Shown piece by piece: positions 1 through 8,314 of a stretch of DNA of 64,000 nucleotides. The stretch is taken from assembly GCF_005876985.1 (NCBI RefSeq), contig NZ_VAHD01000001.1, positions 496,001 through 560,000 on the forward strand. The letters are read 5' to 3'. Origin of the DNA: Rhodoferax bucti (lineage in GTDB: Bacteria; Pseudomonadota; Gammaproteobacteria; Burkholderiales; Burkholderiaceae_C). Position numbers and translations under genes: made by a program. The notes under the pieces were generated by a model. That model was not told the origin of the DNA and made no database searches. It worked only from the letters and a program-made list of their open reading frames with translations. Every line of letters starts with the position of its first letter. Position 1 is the stretch's first letter.

Positions 1-184
1 CCTGACCGAGTTGGCCTGCGAGCTTGAAAATCAGAGCGCCGGTGGTGAACACGGCCACTGCCATACCCACCATGCCGAACACATTGCCGCGGATCGAGGT
101 GGTAGGGTGGGACAGGCCCTTGAGCGCCTGGATAAAGCAGACGCTGGCAAAGAGATACAACAGGGTAACGAGGTTCAGGCTCAT
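1..184 (-). CDS. pntB: NAD(P) transhydrogenase subunit beta, N-terminal part (cut by window edge)
   Basis: Only the first 61 codons lie in the window. The protein begins MSLNLVTLLYLFASVCFI and continues with hydrophobic stretches, as expected for the membrane-embedded beta subunit of the proton-translocating transhydrogenase, which couples hydride transfer between NADH and NADP+ to proton movement in the inner membrane. The ATG at 182-184 overlaps the TGA of the preceding alpha-2 gene in an ATGA arrangement, so translational coupling is likely and the start is well supported. Identity rests on this N-terminus and on the two alpha genes just upstream. Confidence 0.9.
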   Translation of the reverse strand, partial: MSLNLVTLLYLFASVCFIQALKGLSHPTTSIRGNVFGMVGMAVAVFTTGALIFKLAGQLGQ

Positions 185-501
185 TCTTTGGCTCCTGCAG
201 TGGATGCTTTCTTTTCTTTCTTCTTGAACATTTCCAGCATGCGGCGGGTGACCATGAAGCCGCCGAACACATTGACCGCCGCCAAGGCCACGGCCAGCAC
301 GCCCATGGATTTACCCAGGGTGGTTTCTGTCAGTGCCGCAGCCAGCATGGCGCCCACGATGACGATGGCAGAAATGGCATTCGTCACGGCCATCAGCGGC
401 GTATGCAGTGCGGGGGTCACGGTCCAGACCACGTGGTAACCCACATAGATGGCCAGCACAAAGATGATCAGGTTCAGTATGGTGGGGGAAACCATTTCCA
501 T
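181..501 (-). CDS. pntAB: NAD(P) transhydrogenase subunit alpha part 2 (membrane domain)
   Basis: A 106-residue membrane protein with about three hydrophobic segments (starting near residues 8, 36 and 60) and a short lysine-rich tail. It matches the C-terminal membrane domain of PntA, which in many alpha- and betaproteobacteria is a separate polypeptide. It helps form the proton channel with the beta subunit. It lies between pntAA (58-bp gap upstream) and pntB (ATGA overlap downstream), so the three genes form one operon reading leftwards. Confidence 0.9.
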   Translation of the reverse strand: MEMVSPTILNLIIFVLAIYVGYHVVWTVTPALHTPLMAVTNAISAIVIVGAMLAAALTETTLGKSMGVLAVALAAVNVFGGFMVTRRMLEMFKKKEKKASTAGAKE

Positions 502-559
502 GGTGTCGCTCCTTGAAGGGGTAAGTGAATGAAGTGGGGCGTGAGGTGAGGTGCGCGGT

Positions 560-1687
560 TTACTTGCGGCGCACTTCGCCGCCCTGCGTCACCAGGCAGG
601 CTGCCACGATGTCGTCTTCCAGGTCCACGTGCAAGGCACCTTCCTTGTTGATGATCAACTTCAGGAAGTCCAGCACGTTGCGCGCATAGAGGGACGAGGC
701 ATCTGCCGCGACCAGCGCCGGCAGATTGGTCTCACCAATCAGCGTGACGCCGTGTTTGACAACGGTTTTGTCGGCCTCGGATAGCGGGCAGTTGCCGCCG
801 CCGTTGGGGCCCTTGCCCGCCGCGATGTCCACAATCACCGAACCGGGTTTCATGGACTTGACCATGTCTTCGGTAATCAGCGTGGGGGCCGCACGACCGG
901 GAATCAGCGCGGTGCTGATCACCACATCAGCCTGCGCCACGCGCTTGGCAACCTCAGCCTTCTGGCGGTCCAGCCAGCTCTGGGGCATGGGCTTGGCGTA
1001 GCCGCCCACACCGACAGCGGCTTCTTTTTCTTCATCGGTTTCGTAGGGCACGTCAATGAACTTGCCACCCAAGGATTCGACTTGCTCCTTCACGCTGGGA
1101 CGCACATCCGAGGCTTCGATCACTGCGCCCAAGCGCTTGGCGGTGGCGATGGCCTGCAAACCGGCCACGCCAACGCCGAGAATGACAACGCGCGCCGCTT
1201 TGACAGTGCCGGCAGCCGTCATCAGCATGGGGAAAAAGCGTTGGTACTTATCGGCCGCCATCATCACGGCCTTGTAACCGGCGATGTTGGCCTGACTGGA
1301 GAGCACGTCCATGCTTTGTGCGCGGGTGGTGCGGGGTGCCGCTTCCAGCGCGTAGGCGTTGAGTTGGGCGGCGGCCAGGCGTTGCAGGCCTTCGGCGTCA
1401 AACGGGTTGAGCATGCCCACCACGGTGCTGTCCGGGCGCATCTGGGCGAGTTCGGCATCCACCGGCGTGCGGACCTTGAGCACCAATTCACTGCCGAATG
1501 CGCCAGCAGCGTCGGTGATTTCGGCACCGGCAGCGACATAGGCCTCGTCGGTCACGCTGGCAGCGATGCCCGCACCGGATTGAACACGCACCGTGTGGCC
1601 CTGGGATTTCAGTTTTTTGACTGTCTCCGGGGTCACGGCAACTCGGGTCTCTCCCGCCAAGGTTTCAGCGGGTACGCCTATGTGCAT
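560..1687 (-). CDS. pntAA: NAD(P) transhydrogenase subunit alpha part 1 (NAD-binding)
   Basis: A 375-residue soluble protein of the alanine dehydrogenase/PntA N-terminal family. It opens with MHIGVPAETLAGETRVAVTP, the typical family start, and has a Rossmann-type glycine motif (ILGVGVAGLQAIATAKRLGA) near residue 170. This subunit binds NAD(H) at the cytoplasmic face of the transhydrogenase. It is the first gene of the pntAA-pntAB-pntB operon. The 123 bp upstream, towards the divergent nudJ-like gene, must carry both promoters, but no clear box was picked out by eye. Confidence 0.93.
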   Translation of the reverse strand: MHIGVPAETLAGETRVAVTPETVKKLKSQGHTVRVQSGAGIAASVTDEAYVAAGAEITDAAGAFGSELVLKVRTPVDAELAQMRPDSTVVGMLNPFDAEGLQRLAAAQLNAYALEAAPRTTRAQSMDVLSSQANIAGYKAVMMAADKYQRFFPMLMTAAGTVKAARVVILGVGVAGLQAIATAKRLGAVIEASDVRPSVKEQVESLGGKFIDVPYETDEEKEAAVGVGGYAKPMPQSWLDRQKAEVAKRVAQADVVISTALIPGRAAPTLITEDMVKSMKPGSVIVDIAAGKGPNGGGNCPLSEADKTVVKHGVTLIGETNLPALVAADASSLYARNVLDFLKLIINKEGALHVDLEDDIVAACLVTQGGEVRRK

Positions 1688-1810
1688 GGGGCACTCCTAT
1701 AGAGTTGGAAAACAAGCTGTCTGTTAGCTTACATGAGTTTCCCTGCATTCCATGGGGCTAAAGTAGGCGTTGACGGCAAAGACTTTTGCATGAAATACAC
1801 ATAATCCAAC

Positions 1811-2317
1811 ATGACCCACCGATGGAAACCCCACGTGACCGTAGCCGCGGTGATTGAGCGGGACGGCCGTTTTTTGCTGGTAGAAGAGCGTACGGCCGAG
1901 GGCCTGCAGCTCAACAACCCCGCCGGGCACCTGGACCCCGGCGAGTCCCCGGCCGAGGGCTGCATCCGGGAGGTGCTGGAGGAAACGGCCCATCCCTTCA
2001 CCCCGGAAGCGCTGGTGGGCATCTACCTGTCCCGGTCGGTACGAGAGCGCGCCCATGGGCCGGAAGACATCACCTATCTGCGTTTTGCCTTTTGCGGCGC
2101 TGCGGGCCAAGCGATTGACGGGTGGGTGCTGGACCACGGCATCGTGCGTGCCGTGTGGCTCACGCCGGACGAAGTCCGTGCCAGCCGCGATCGGCACCGC
2201 AGCCCGCTGGTGTTGCAATGCATGGAAGACTACCTGCGCGGGCAGCGCTATCCCCTGGAGCTGGTGCAGACCGATGCCAGTGTTTGGGCACCGCGAACAA
2301 CGCTACCAAAATCATAG
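1811..2317 (+). CDS. nudJ: Nudix hydrolase, NudJ-like
   Basis: A 168-residue Nudix protein. The Nudix box is readable at residues 39-61: G39, E45, then REVLEE at 53-58, with the usual second glycine replaced by alanine (A60). The family hydrolyses nucleoside diphosphates linked to another group; NudJ acts on thiamine pyrophosphate precursors and nucleoside phosphates. In E. coli nudJ lies directly upstream of mnmA, and the same order is seen here, which supports the subfamily call. The last codons (P-K-S-stop) fall inside a dispersed palindromic repeat, so the C-terminus was probably reshaped by that element. Confidence 0.85.
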   Translation: MTHRWKPHVTVAAVIERDGRFLLVEERTAEGLQLNNPAGHLDPGESPAEGCIREVLEETAHPFTPEALVGIYLSRSVRERAHGPEDITYLRFAFCGAAGQAIDGWVLDHGIVRAVWLTPDEVRASRDRHRSPLVLQCMEDYLRGQRYPLELVQTDASVWAPRTTLPKS

Positions 2318-2359
2318 CTACTCGCGCACATTCCACGAGCGCCAAAGGCCAATTTGGCA
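2305..2359 (+). repeat. Dispersed palindromic repeat, copy 1 (overlaps nudJ stop)
   Basis: Contains TAGCTACTCGCGCACATTCC, matching, on the appropriate strand, the copies at 23376-23430 and 32447-32511. The TAG at 2315-2317 is the stop codon of the Nudix gene and lies within the element. The copy reads in the same direction as the gene it follows. Confidence 0.7.
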
Positions 2360-2398
2360 CATCAAGCAGCGCCCCCTGCGCAGGGCTAAAATTGCAGC

Positions 2399-3523
2399 AT
2401 GAGCAAGCAACGCATCGTAGTGGGCCTGAGCGGGGGCGTGGATTCGGCCGTCACCGCGCACCTCTTGAAACAGCAGGGTCACGAGGTGGTCGGCATCTTC
2501 ATGAAGAACTGGGAAGATGACGACGACAGCGAGTACTGCTCCTCCAACATCGACTTTGTAGACGCCGCCGCCGTCGCCGACGTGCTGGGCATCGAGATTG
2601 AGCACGTCAACTTTGCGGCCGAGTACCGCGACCGGGTGTTTGCCGAGTTTCTGCAGGAGTACCAAGCGGGCCGCACCCCGAACCCGGACATCCTGTGCAA
2701 CGCCGAAATCAAGTTCAAGGCCTTTCTGGACCACGCCATGCGACTGGGCGCCGAAAAAATTGCCACCGGACATTACGCGCGGGTGCGCCATAACGACACA
2801 ACTGCCAACTATGAGCTGCTCAAAGGCCTCGACCCGGCCAAAGACCAGAGCTACTTTTTGCACCGCCTGAACCAGGCACAGCTGTCCAAAACCCTGTTCC
2901 CCGTCGGTGAGCTGCACAAAACCGAAGTGCGCCGCATTGCGGATGAAATTGGCCTGCCCAACGCCAAAAAGAAGGACTCCACCGGTATCTGCTTTATTGG
3001 CGAGCGCCCGTTCCGGGAGTTTTTGAACCGCTACATCTCCAAAGAGCCCGGCCCCATCAAAAACCCCAAGGGCCACACCATTGGGGAGCACGTAGGTTTG
3101 TCGTTTTACACGCTGGGCCAGCGCCAAGGGCTGGGCATTGGCGGCATCAAAGCCAAAGGGGCACAACGCGGCGGCGGCGAGCACACTCCGTGGTTCGTGG
3201 CCCGCAAGGACTTGCAGAACAACACCCTGTGGGTCGTGCAAGGCCATGACCACCCATGGCTGCTCTCCGAGCGGCTGGAGGCGCTGAATGCCAGCTGGGT
3301 CGCGGGCACAGCGCCGCCTGCAGCAACCATCGCAGCCAAAACGCGCTACCGCCAATCCGACGCCCCTTGCCACATCACTTCAGTAGACGCGGACCGGTTT
3401 GCGCTGCAGTTCCCGCAAGCCCAGTGGGCCGTCACCCCCGGTCAATCGGCGGTGCTCTACGACGGGGAGGTCTGCCTGGGTGGAGGCATCATCCACCAGG
3501 CATCGGCCTTGGCAGGCACCTGA
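2399..3523 (+). CDS. mnmA: tRNA-specific 2-thiouridylase MnmA
   Basis: A 374-residue cytoplasmic enzyme that adds sulfur to U34 of the tRNAs for Lys, Glu and Gln, using ATP and a persulfide relay. The PP-loop motif SGGVDSAV is at residues 11-18. The two family cysteines are present, C100 in PDILCN and C198 in TGICFIG. Length and start (ATG giving [16 protein letters not shown]) are typical. It follows the NudJ-like gene after an 81-bp gap that holds a palindromic repeat. Confidence 0.96.
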   Translation: MSKQRIVVGLSGGVDSAVTAHLLKQQGHEVVGIFMKNWEDDDDSEYCSSNIDFVDAAAVADVLGIEIEHVNFAAEYRDRVFAEFLQEYQAGRTPNPDILCNAEIKFKAFLDHAMRLGAEKIATGHYARVRHNDTTANYELLKGLDPAKDQSYFLHRLNQAQLSKTLFPVGELHKTEVRRIADEIGLPNAKKKDSTGICFIGERPFREFLNRYISKEPGPIKNPKGHTIGEHVGLSFYTLGQRQGLGIGGIKAKGAQRGGGEHTPWFVARKDLQNNTLWVVQGHDHPWLLSERLEALNASWVAGTAPPAATIAAKTRYRQSDAPCHITSVDADRFALQFPQAQWAVTPGQSAVLYDGEVCLGGGIIHQASALAGT

Positions 3524-3652
3524 ACGTGGTGGTTGCAACAAATTTTCATGGAAAACATGGCATTTTTGGCATCCGGTTTTCGCGATGCGGTGCTAGCATT
3601 CCACAGCGCAGGCGATAGGGCCTGCCCGAGTCCGGATTGAAAGTGCCCCGCC

Positions 3653-3976
3653 ATGTTCCACGTATTGCGCAATGAGGACGGATCGATTGCTTCACTGTCC
3701 CGCGCAGAGCGGGCGGGCGGGGAGTTGCTGGGCGACGACCACCCGGATATTCAGGCCTTTCTCGGGCGCTCTGCCGGCTCCACAGGCTTTAATGAAGCCG
3801 ACGCCGAGTTCGTGCGGGTTTTGGAAGACTTGATCGACACCCTGATCATCAAAAACGTGATCAGGCACACGGATTTGCCCGTGGCAGCACAACAGAAAAT
3901 CAGCAAACGCAAAGGTTTGCGCAACCGCATGCAGGGCGCGCTGAATCTGCTGGGCGGCGATCAACGTATTATTTAA
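3653..3976 (+). CDS. Small conserved protein in front of the type I secretion genes
   Basis: A 107-residue acidic protein with a recognisable layout: a short beta-like start (MFHVLRNEDGSIASLSRAE), a stretch resembling E-F-V-R-V-L-E-D-L-I-D followed by TDLPVAAQQKI, and a basic stretch near the C-terminus. Similar small proteins are often labelled 'tryptophan synthase subunit beta-like' in databases, a name with no enzymatic support. The stop codon (3974-3976) is directly followed by the ATG of the secretion ATPase, so the two are cotranslated. Its role is unknown; the position suggests an accessory function for adhesin export. Confidence 0.7.
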   Translation: MFHVLRNEDGSIASLSRAERAGGELLGDDHPDIQAFLGRSAGSTGFNEADAEFVRVLEDLIDTLIIKNVIRHTDLPVAAQQKISKRKGLRNRMQGALNLLGGDQRII

Positions 3977-6169
3977 ATGACAGAGACTTTGCCCCCTTCC
4001 GGCCCTGCCCCTTCCGCACCCAAGCCAAGCGCCTGGCGGCTTGGCGAGCACAGTACCCACTTCGACCCCCTGCTGGACAGCCTAGTGTCGATTGCCCGTG
4101 TGTATGGCATTGCTACCACCCAGGAGTCGTTGTCGGCCGGTCTGCCGCTGGAAAACAACCTGCTCACCCCTGCCCTGCTACCCCGGGCAGCGGCGCGCGC
4201 TGGCCTGACCGCCCGGATTGCGCGACGCAAGCTGAGCGATTTGCGACCTGGCCTGCTGCCCGTGATCTTGATGCTGCAAGACAAGCAGGCCTGCCTGTTG
4301 CTGGAGTGGACCGAGGACGGCCAAGCGCGTGTACGCTTTCCGGAAAGTGGCGAGTCCGGGGACGTCGTTACCCAAGAAGCCCTAGAAGCCTTGTTTGCCG
4401 GTGTTGTGTTTTTTGTGCGCCCGGTCTTCAAGTTTGACCCGCGCACACCAGCTACCGGGGAGTTGAAGTCCAAACACTGGTTCTGGAGCGTGGTGTTTCA
4501 GAACTGGCGCTTGTACCGGGACAGCCTGCTCGCAGCCTTGTTAATCAACATATTTGCGCTGGCCATGCCCATGTTTTCCATGACGGTGTATGACCGCGTG
4601 GTGCCCAACCGGGCGGAAGAAACGCTGTGGGTGCTCGCGATTGGTGTACTGCTGATGATGGTGTTTGACACCATGCTGCGCACCTTGCGCGCGTACATCC
4701 TGGACACCGCCGGCAAACGGATCGATGTGACGCTGTCCGCCCGCATCATGGAGCGCGTGCTGGGGCTGCGGATGGCCGACCGCCCTGCATCCGTGGGGTC
4801 GTTTGCCGCGAATTTGCGGGCATTTGAATCCGTACGTGACTTTGTGGCATCCGCCACCATCACCACTCTGGTCGACCTGCCGTTTGTGTTGGTGTTCTTT
4901 CTGGCACTGATCTGGATTTCGCCTTGGCTGACCTTGCCGCCCTTGGTCTGCATCATGCTGCTGCTGGTCGTGTCCCTGGTCACCCAGCGCAAGATGCAAG
5001 AACTGGTGGAGGTGTCCTCGCGGGCCACATCGCAACGCAATGCCACCTTGGTGGAAAGCCTGGTGGGCATCGAAACCATCAAGTTCATGGTGGCCGAAAG
5101 CAGCTTTCAACGGAAATGGGAGCAAAACACCATCTTTCTGGCGCAAACCAGCACCAAGCTCAAGTTGCTCTCGAATGGCACCATGAACTTTGCGCAAGCC
5201 ATGCAGCAGCTGGTATCGGTGACCAGCGTGATCGTGGGCGTGTACCTGCTCATGGACAACAGAGTCAGCATGGGTGCCATCATTGCGGCCTCCATGCTGG
5301 CGGGCCGGGCGATGGCGCCTTTCGGACAGATCGCCGGACTTTTGTTGCAGTACCACAGCGCCAAAAGCGGTTTGGCCTCGGTGGACACCCACATGAAACA
5401 GCAGCCAGAGCGATCCGAGGAGTCTTCGTATCTGCATCGCTCGGGGTTTCAAGGCACGATTGAATTCAAAAATGTCAGCTTTACCTACCCGGGCCAACAA
5501 CAGGCGGTGTTGAACAAGGTATCGTTCAAAATCCACGCGGGTGAAAAAGTGGCATTCATCGGGCGGGTAGGCTCGGGCAAGTCCACCATCCAACGCTTGA
5601 TTCTGGGTTTGCATCAGCCCAGCGAGGGCGCCATCCTGATTGATGGCATAGATGCCCGCCAGATTGACCCGGCGGAGTTGCGGCGCGCAGCCGGCTTTGT
5701 GTCACAGGATGTGAGTTTGTTTTACGGCACCTTGAAAGAAAACATTGCACTAGGCGCCCCCTTTGCCGACGACCAGGACATTTTGGCCGCCGCAGAGATT
5801 GCGGGCGTGACCGAATTTGTTAACCGCCACCCCAAAGGTTTTGACATGACCATCGGCGAGCGGGGCGAGTCCCTCTCGGGCGGTCAGCGCCAAGCGGTCG
5901 GAATTGCCCGCGCGGTGCTCAATGACTCCCCCATGCTGTTGCTGGACGAACCCAGCAGCGCGATGGACCACCAAAGTGAAGATGCCCTCAAGAGCCGGTT
6001 GCGCCGCTTTGCAACCGGCAAAACGATGATTCTGGTCACCCACCGCACGTCGCTGTTGGAGTTGATTGACCGATTGATCGTGATCGACAACGGACAAATC
6101 GTGGCAGATGGACCCAAGGCCCAGGTGGTCGAGGCACTGCAGAGCGGCCGCATCGGGAGGGCTTCGTGA
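3977..6169 (+). CDS. lapB: Type I secretion ABC transporter, permease/ATPase (LapB-like)
   Basis: A 730-residue inner membrane exporter subunit. Domain order: an N-terminal C39-peptidase-like domain (about residues 25-145) without the catalytic cysteine motif, so it is a substrate-docking rather than cleaving domain; a six-helix transmembrane region (about 165-430); then an ABC ATPase with Walker A GRVGSGKST at 529-537, signature LSGGQRQ from 633, Walker B MLLLDEPSSAMD and the switch histidine in VTHRTSL. The next gene overlaps its stop. With the HlyD-type adaptor and the TolC-like gene at 15577 it forms a complete tripartite exporter, and the adhesin downstream is the obvious substrate. Confidence 0.93.
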   Translation: MTETLPPSGPAPSAPKPSAWRLGEHSTHFDPLLDSLVSIARVYGIATTQESLSAGLPLENNLLTPALLPRAAARAGLTARIARRKLSDLRPGLLPVILMLQDKQACLLLEWTEDGQARVRFPESGESGDVVTQEALEALFAGVVFFVRPVFKFDPRTPATGELKSKHWFWSVVFQNWRLYRDSLLAALLINIFALAMPMFSMTVYDRVVPNRAEETLWVLAIGVLLMMVFDTMLRTLRAYILDTAGKRIDVTLSARIMERVLGLRMADRPASVGSFAANLRAFESVRDFVASATITTLVDLPFVLVFFLALIWISPWLTLPPLVCIMLLLVVSLVTQRKMQELVEVSSRATSQRNATLVESLVGIETIKFMVAESSFQRKWEQNTIFLAQTSTKLKLLSNGTMNFAQAMQQLVSVTSVIVGVYLLMDNRVSMGAIIAASMLAGRAMAPFGQIAGLLLQYHSAKSGLASVDTHMKQQPERSEESSYLHRSGFQGTIEFKNVSFTYPGQQQAVLNKVSFKIHAGEKVAFIGRVGSGKSTIQRLILGLHQPSEGAILIDGIDARQIDPAELRRAAGFVSQDVSLFYGTLKENIALGAPFADDQDILAAAEIAGVTEFVNRHPKGFDMTIGERGESLSGGQRQAVGIARAVLNDSPMLLLDEPSSAMDHQSEDALKSRLRRFATGKTMILVTHRTSLLELIDRLIVIDNGQIVADGPKAQVVEALQSGRIGRAS

Positions 6170-7587
6170 TGCAAGTCGACACCCCTCCAGAAAAAACAAA
6201 ACTGGCGAAGATCTGGGACAAGTTATACGCACGCAGTTCCACCGTGCTGGATCGCTTGCTACTGCTGGTCACCGGCAAGCAAAAAGAGTTGGACAGCGAC
6301 TTCGATGCGAGTGCCGACTGGGCCATCGCCGAGCAAACCCCGCAAGGCGCGCGCGTTCTGGTATGGCTCAGCGCCATCACGGTTTTCGTGCTGTTGCTGT
6401 GGTCTGCCTTTGCAGAGCTGGATGAGGTCACCCGGGGCGAGGGTAAAGTCATACCCTCGCGGCAAATTCAAATTCTGCAAAGCCTGGATGGAGGCATCGT
6501 CTCCGAAATTCTCGCGCGCGAAGGTCAGATAGTAAAAACCGGCGATCTGTTGCTGAAGGTAGACCCCACGCGCATGGTGTCCTCCTTGCGGGAAAACCAA
6601 TCTCAGTATCTATCCCTCCTCGCAAAAGCCGCACGCCTGCGCGCTTTGGCCGAGGGATCTCGCTTCGTACCCCCGGAAGAGGTCTTAAAACAAGCTCCGG
6701 AAATTGTGGAGCAGGAGCGTGCGCTCTACGAATCGCGCCGGGCGGAATTGGATGCAACGGTTGGCGTTGCCCGGCAACAGTCCTCCCAGCGGTCGCAAGA
6801 ATTGATTTCCGTGCGCGCACGCCGCGAACAAGCAGCCCAAAGCTACACCTTGACGGCCAAAGAATTGGAGCTGACGCGCCCCCTGGTAAAAACCGGTGCG
6901 GTGTCCGATGTGGAGCTGCTGCGCTTGGAGCGCGATGTTGCCCGCTACCGCGGTGAACGGGACAGCGCGAACTCCGACATTCCACGACTGGAATCTGCCG
7001 TCGCGGAATCCAACCGAAAAATTCAAGAGGTGGAGCTCACCTTCAGGAACATCGCTCGCTCTGAATTGAGCGAAACCAATGCCAAATTGAATGCCCTGTC
7101 GGAAGGCAGCACCGCCTTGGAGGACCGGGTGAAGCAAACCGAAATCCGGTCCCCGGTAAACGGCACCGTGAAACAGCTGCGGGTGAATACTGTGGGTGGT
7201 GTTGTGCAACCGGGCAAGGATCTGATTGAACTGGTTCCCTCGGACGACGCATTGCTTCTGGAGGCCCGGGTGCTCCCCAGAGACATTGCGTTTCTCCGCC
7301 CGGGGCAGAAAGCACTGGTCAAATTCACGGCCTATGACTTTGCCGTCTACGGCGGCTTGGAGGCCACCCTGGAGCAAATTGGGGCAGACAGCGTGGTCGA
7401 CGAAAAAGGCAACGCCTTCTTTGTTGTCCGGGTACGGACCTTGTCCACCACCATCGGACAACAAAAGCTGCCCATCATTCCGGGCATGGTCGCCGAAGTA
7501 GATATTTTGACTGGCAAAAAGTCTGTACTGGCTTATTTGATGAAACCCATACTGCGCGCGAAATCAAGGGCGATGTCGGAACGATGA
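6169..7587 (+). CDS. lapC: HlyD-family periplasmic adaptor of type I secretion (LapC-like)
   Basis: A 472-residue membrane fusion protein. It has a cytoplasmic N-terminal tail of about 60 residues, one transmembrane helix (TVFVLLLWSAFAEL), a first lipoyl/barrel half, a long coiled-coil region rich in E, R, A and L (about residues 150-310), and the closing barrel with the HlyD-type stretch RSPVNGTVKQL. It links the ATPase to the outer membrane channel. The ATG at 6169 sits in a TGATG overlap with the ATPase stop and has GGGAGG 8 bp upstream; an in-frame GTG one codon earlier is less likely. Confidence 0.93.
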   Translation: MQVDTPPEKTKLAKIWDKLYARSSTVLDRLLLLVTGKQKELDSDFDASADWAIAEQTPQGARVLVWLSAITVFVLLLWSAFAELDEVTRGEGKVIPSRQIQILQSLDGGIVSEILAREGQIVKTGDLLLKVDPTRMVSSLRENQSQYLSLLAKAARLRALAEGSRFVPPEEVLKQAPEIVEQERALYESRRAELDATVGVARQQSSQRSQELISVRARREQAAQSYTLTAKELELTRPLVKTGAVSDVELLRLERDVARYRGERDSANSDIPRLESAVAESNRKIQEVELTFRNIARSELSETNAKLNALSEGSTALEDRVKQTEIRSPVNGTVKQLRVNTVGGVVQPGKDLIELVPSDDALLLEARVLPRDIAFLRPGQKALVKFTAYDFAVYGGLEATLEQIGADSVVDEKGNAFFVVRVRTLSTTIGQQKLPIIPGMVAEVDILTGKKSVLAYLMKPILRAKSRAMSER

Positions 7588-8222
7588 AACGGAATGCAGC
7601 GCCATTGCTCGTCAGCAAAGACCCCGGGCTCTTGAAACATTGGAAGGCAGCTTTGCATCTCAAAGCACCTATCGAACTTCACAGTTTTTCCGCACTACAA
7701 CAACTGGCACGCCGCACTAACGATGTCGTGTGGCTCGATCTCAGCGTAGGTGATGTACCGCCTTGGGACGCCCAAGACTGGGGAGAGTTACTTCGGGACA
7801 AGCACATCCGATTGGTAGCTGCCAGCTCATACCCCAAAGATGCGGACGCAATTGCCGCTCTGGATGCTGGCTGTGCAGGTTATTGCCATGCGTTTTCGGA
7901 TCCGGACACGCTTCTTCAAGTCCATCAAGTCACGTCTGCGGGCCACGTATGGATCGGCCAGCACCTGATGCAGCAGCTTATTCAAGCAGCAAACCGGGCA
8001 AAACCGCAGGACATATTCCCAACTCCGTCGTGGGATGACGCATTAACGCTCCGGGAACGAGAAGTCGCCAAGTTGGCAGCACATGGCGCCTCCAACTCGA
8101 CTATCGCAGAGCAGTGCGACATCACGGAACGCACCGTCAAAGCCCATCTGAGTGCAGTTTTCGAAAAACTTGGCGTGAGTGACCGCCTGCAACTGGCACT
8201 CAAAGTACACGGAATCCAGTAA
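7584..8222 (+). CDS. LuxR-family response-regulator-like transcription factor
   Basis: A 212-residue protein with a C-terminal LuxR/GerE helix-turn-helix (about residues 153-205; LTLREREVAKLAAHG, then TERTVKAHLSAVFEKLGV). The N-terminal part looks like a receiver fold with one central aspartate (VVWLDLS, near residue 52), but the usual acidic pair at the start is missing (LLVSKDPG), so phosphorylation is doubtful. It overlaps the adaptor gene (ATGA at 7584) and stands just before the adhesin. The likely job is control of adhesin or secretion gene expression. No histidine kinase is adjacent. Confidence 0.85.
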   Translation: MKRNAAPLLVSKDPGLLKHWKAALHLKAPIELHSFSALQQLARRTNDVVWLDLSVGDVPPWDAQDWGELLRDKHIRLVAASSYPKDADAIAALDAGCAGYCHAFSDPDTLLQVHQVTSAGHVWIGQHLMQQLIQAANRAKPQDIFPTPSWDDALTLREREVAKLAAHGASNSTIAEQCDITERTVKAHLSAVFEKLGVSDRLQLALKVHGIQ

Positions 8223-8314
8223 TCCATCACACAACCTGTACTTGAGGCCAATAGGCGAAGAGGCCGCTAATCACTACAGTGTTCAGCTAGTTTTGCTGAC
8301 TTTGGAGTTTTTAT

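Noticed and set aside
3653-3976. Tryptophan synthase beta subunit
   Set aside because: Database-style name for this small family, but 107 residues with no PLP-binding motif cannot be that enzyme.
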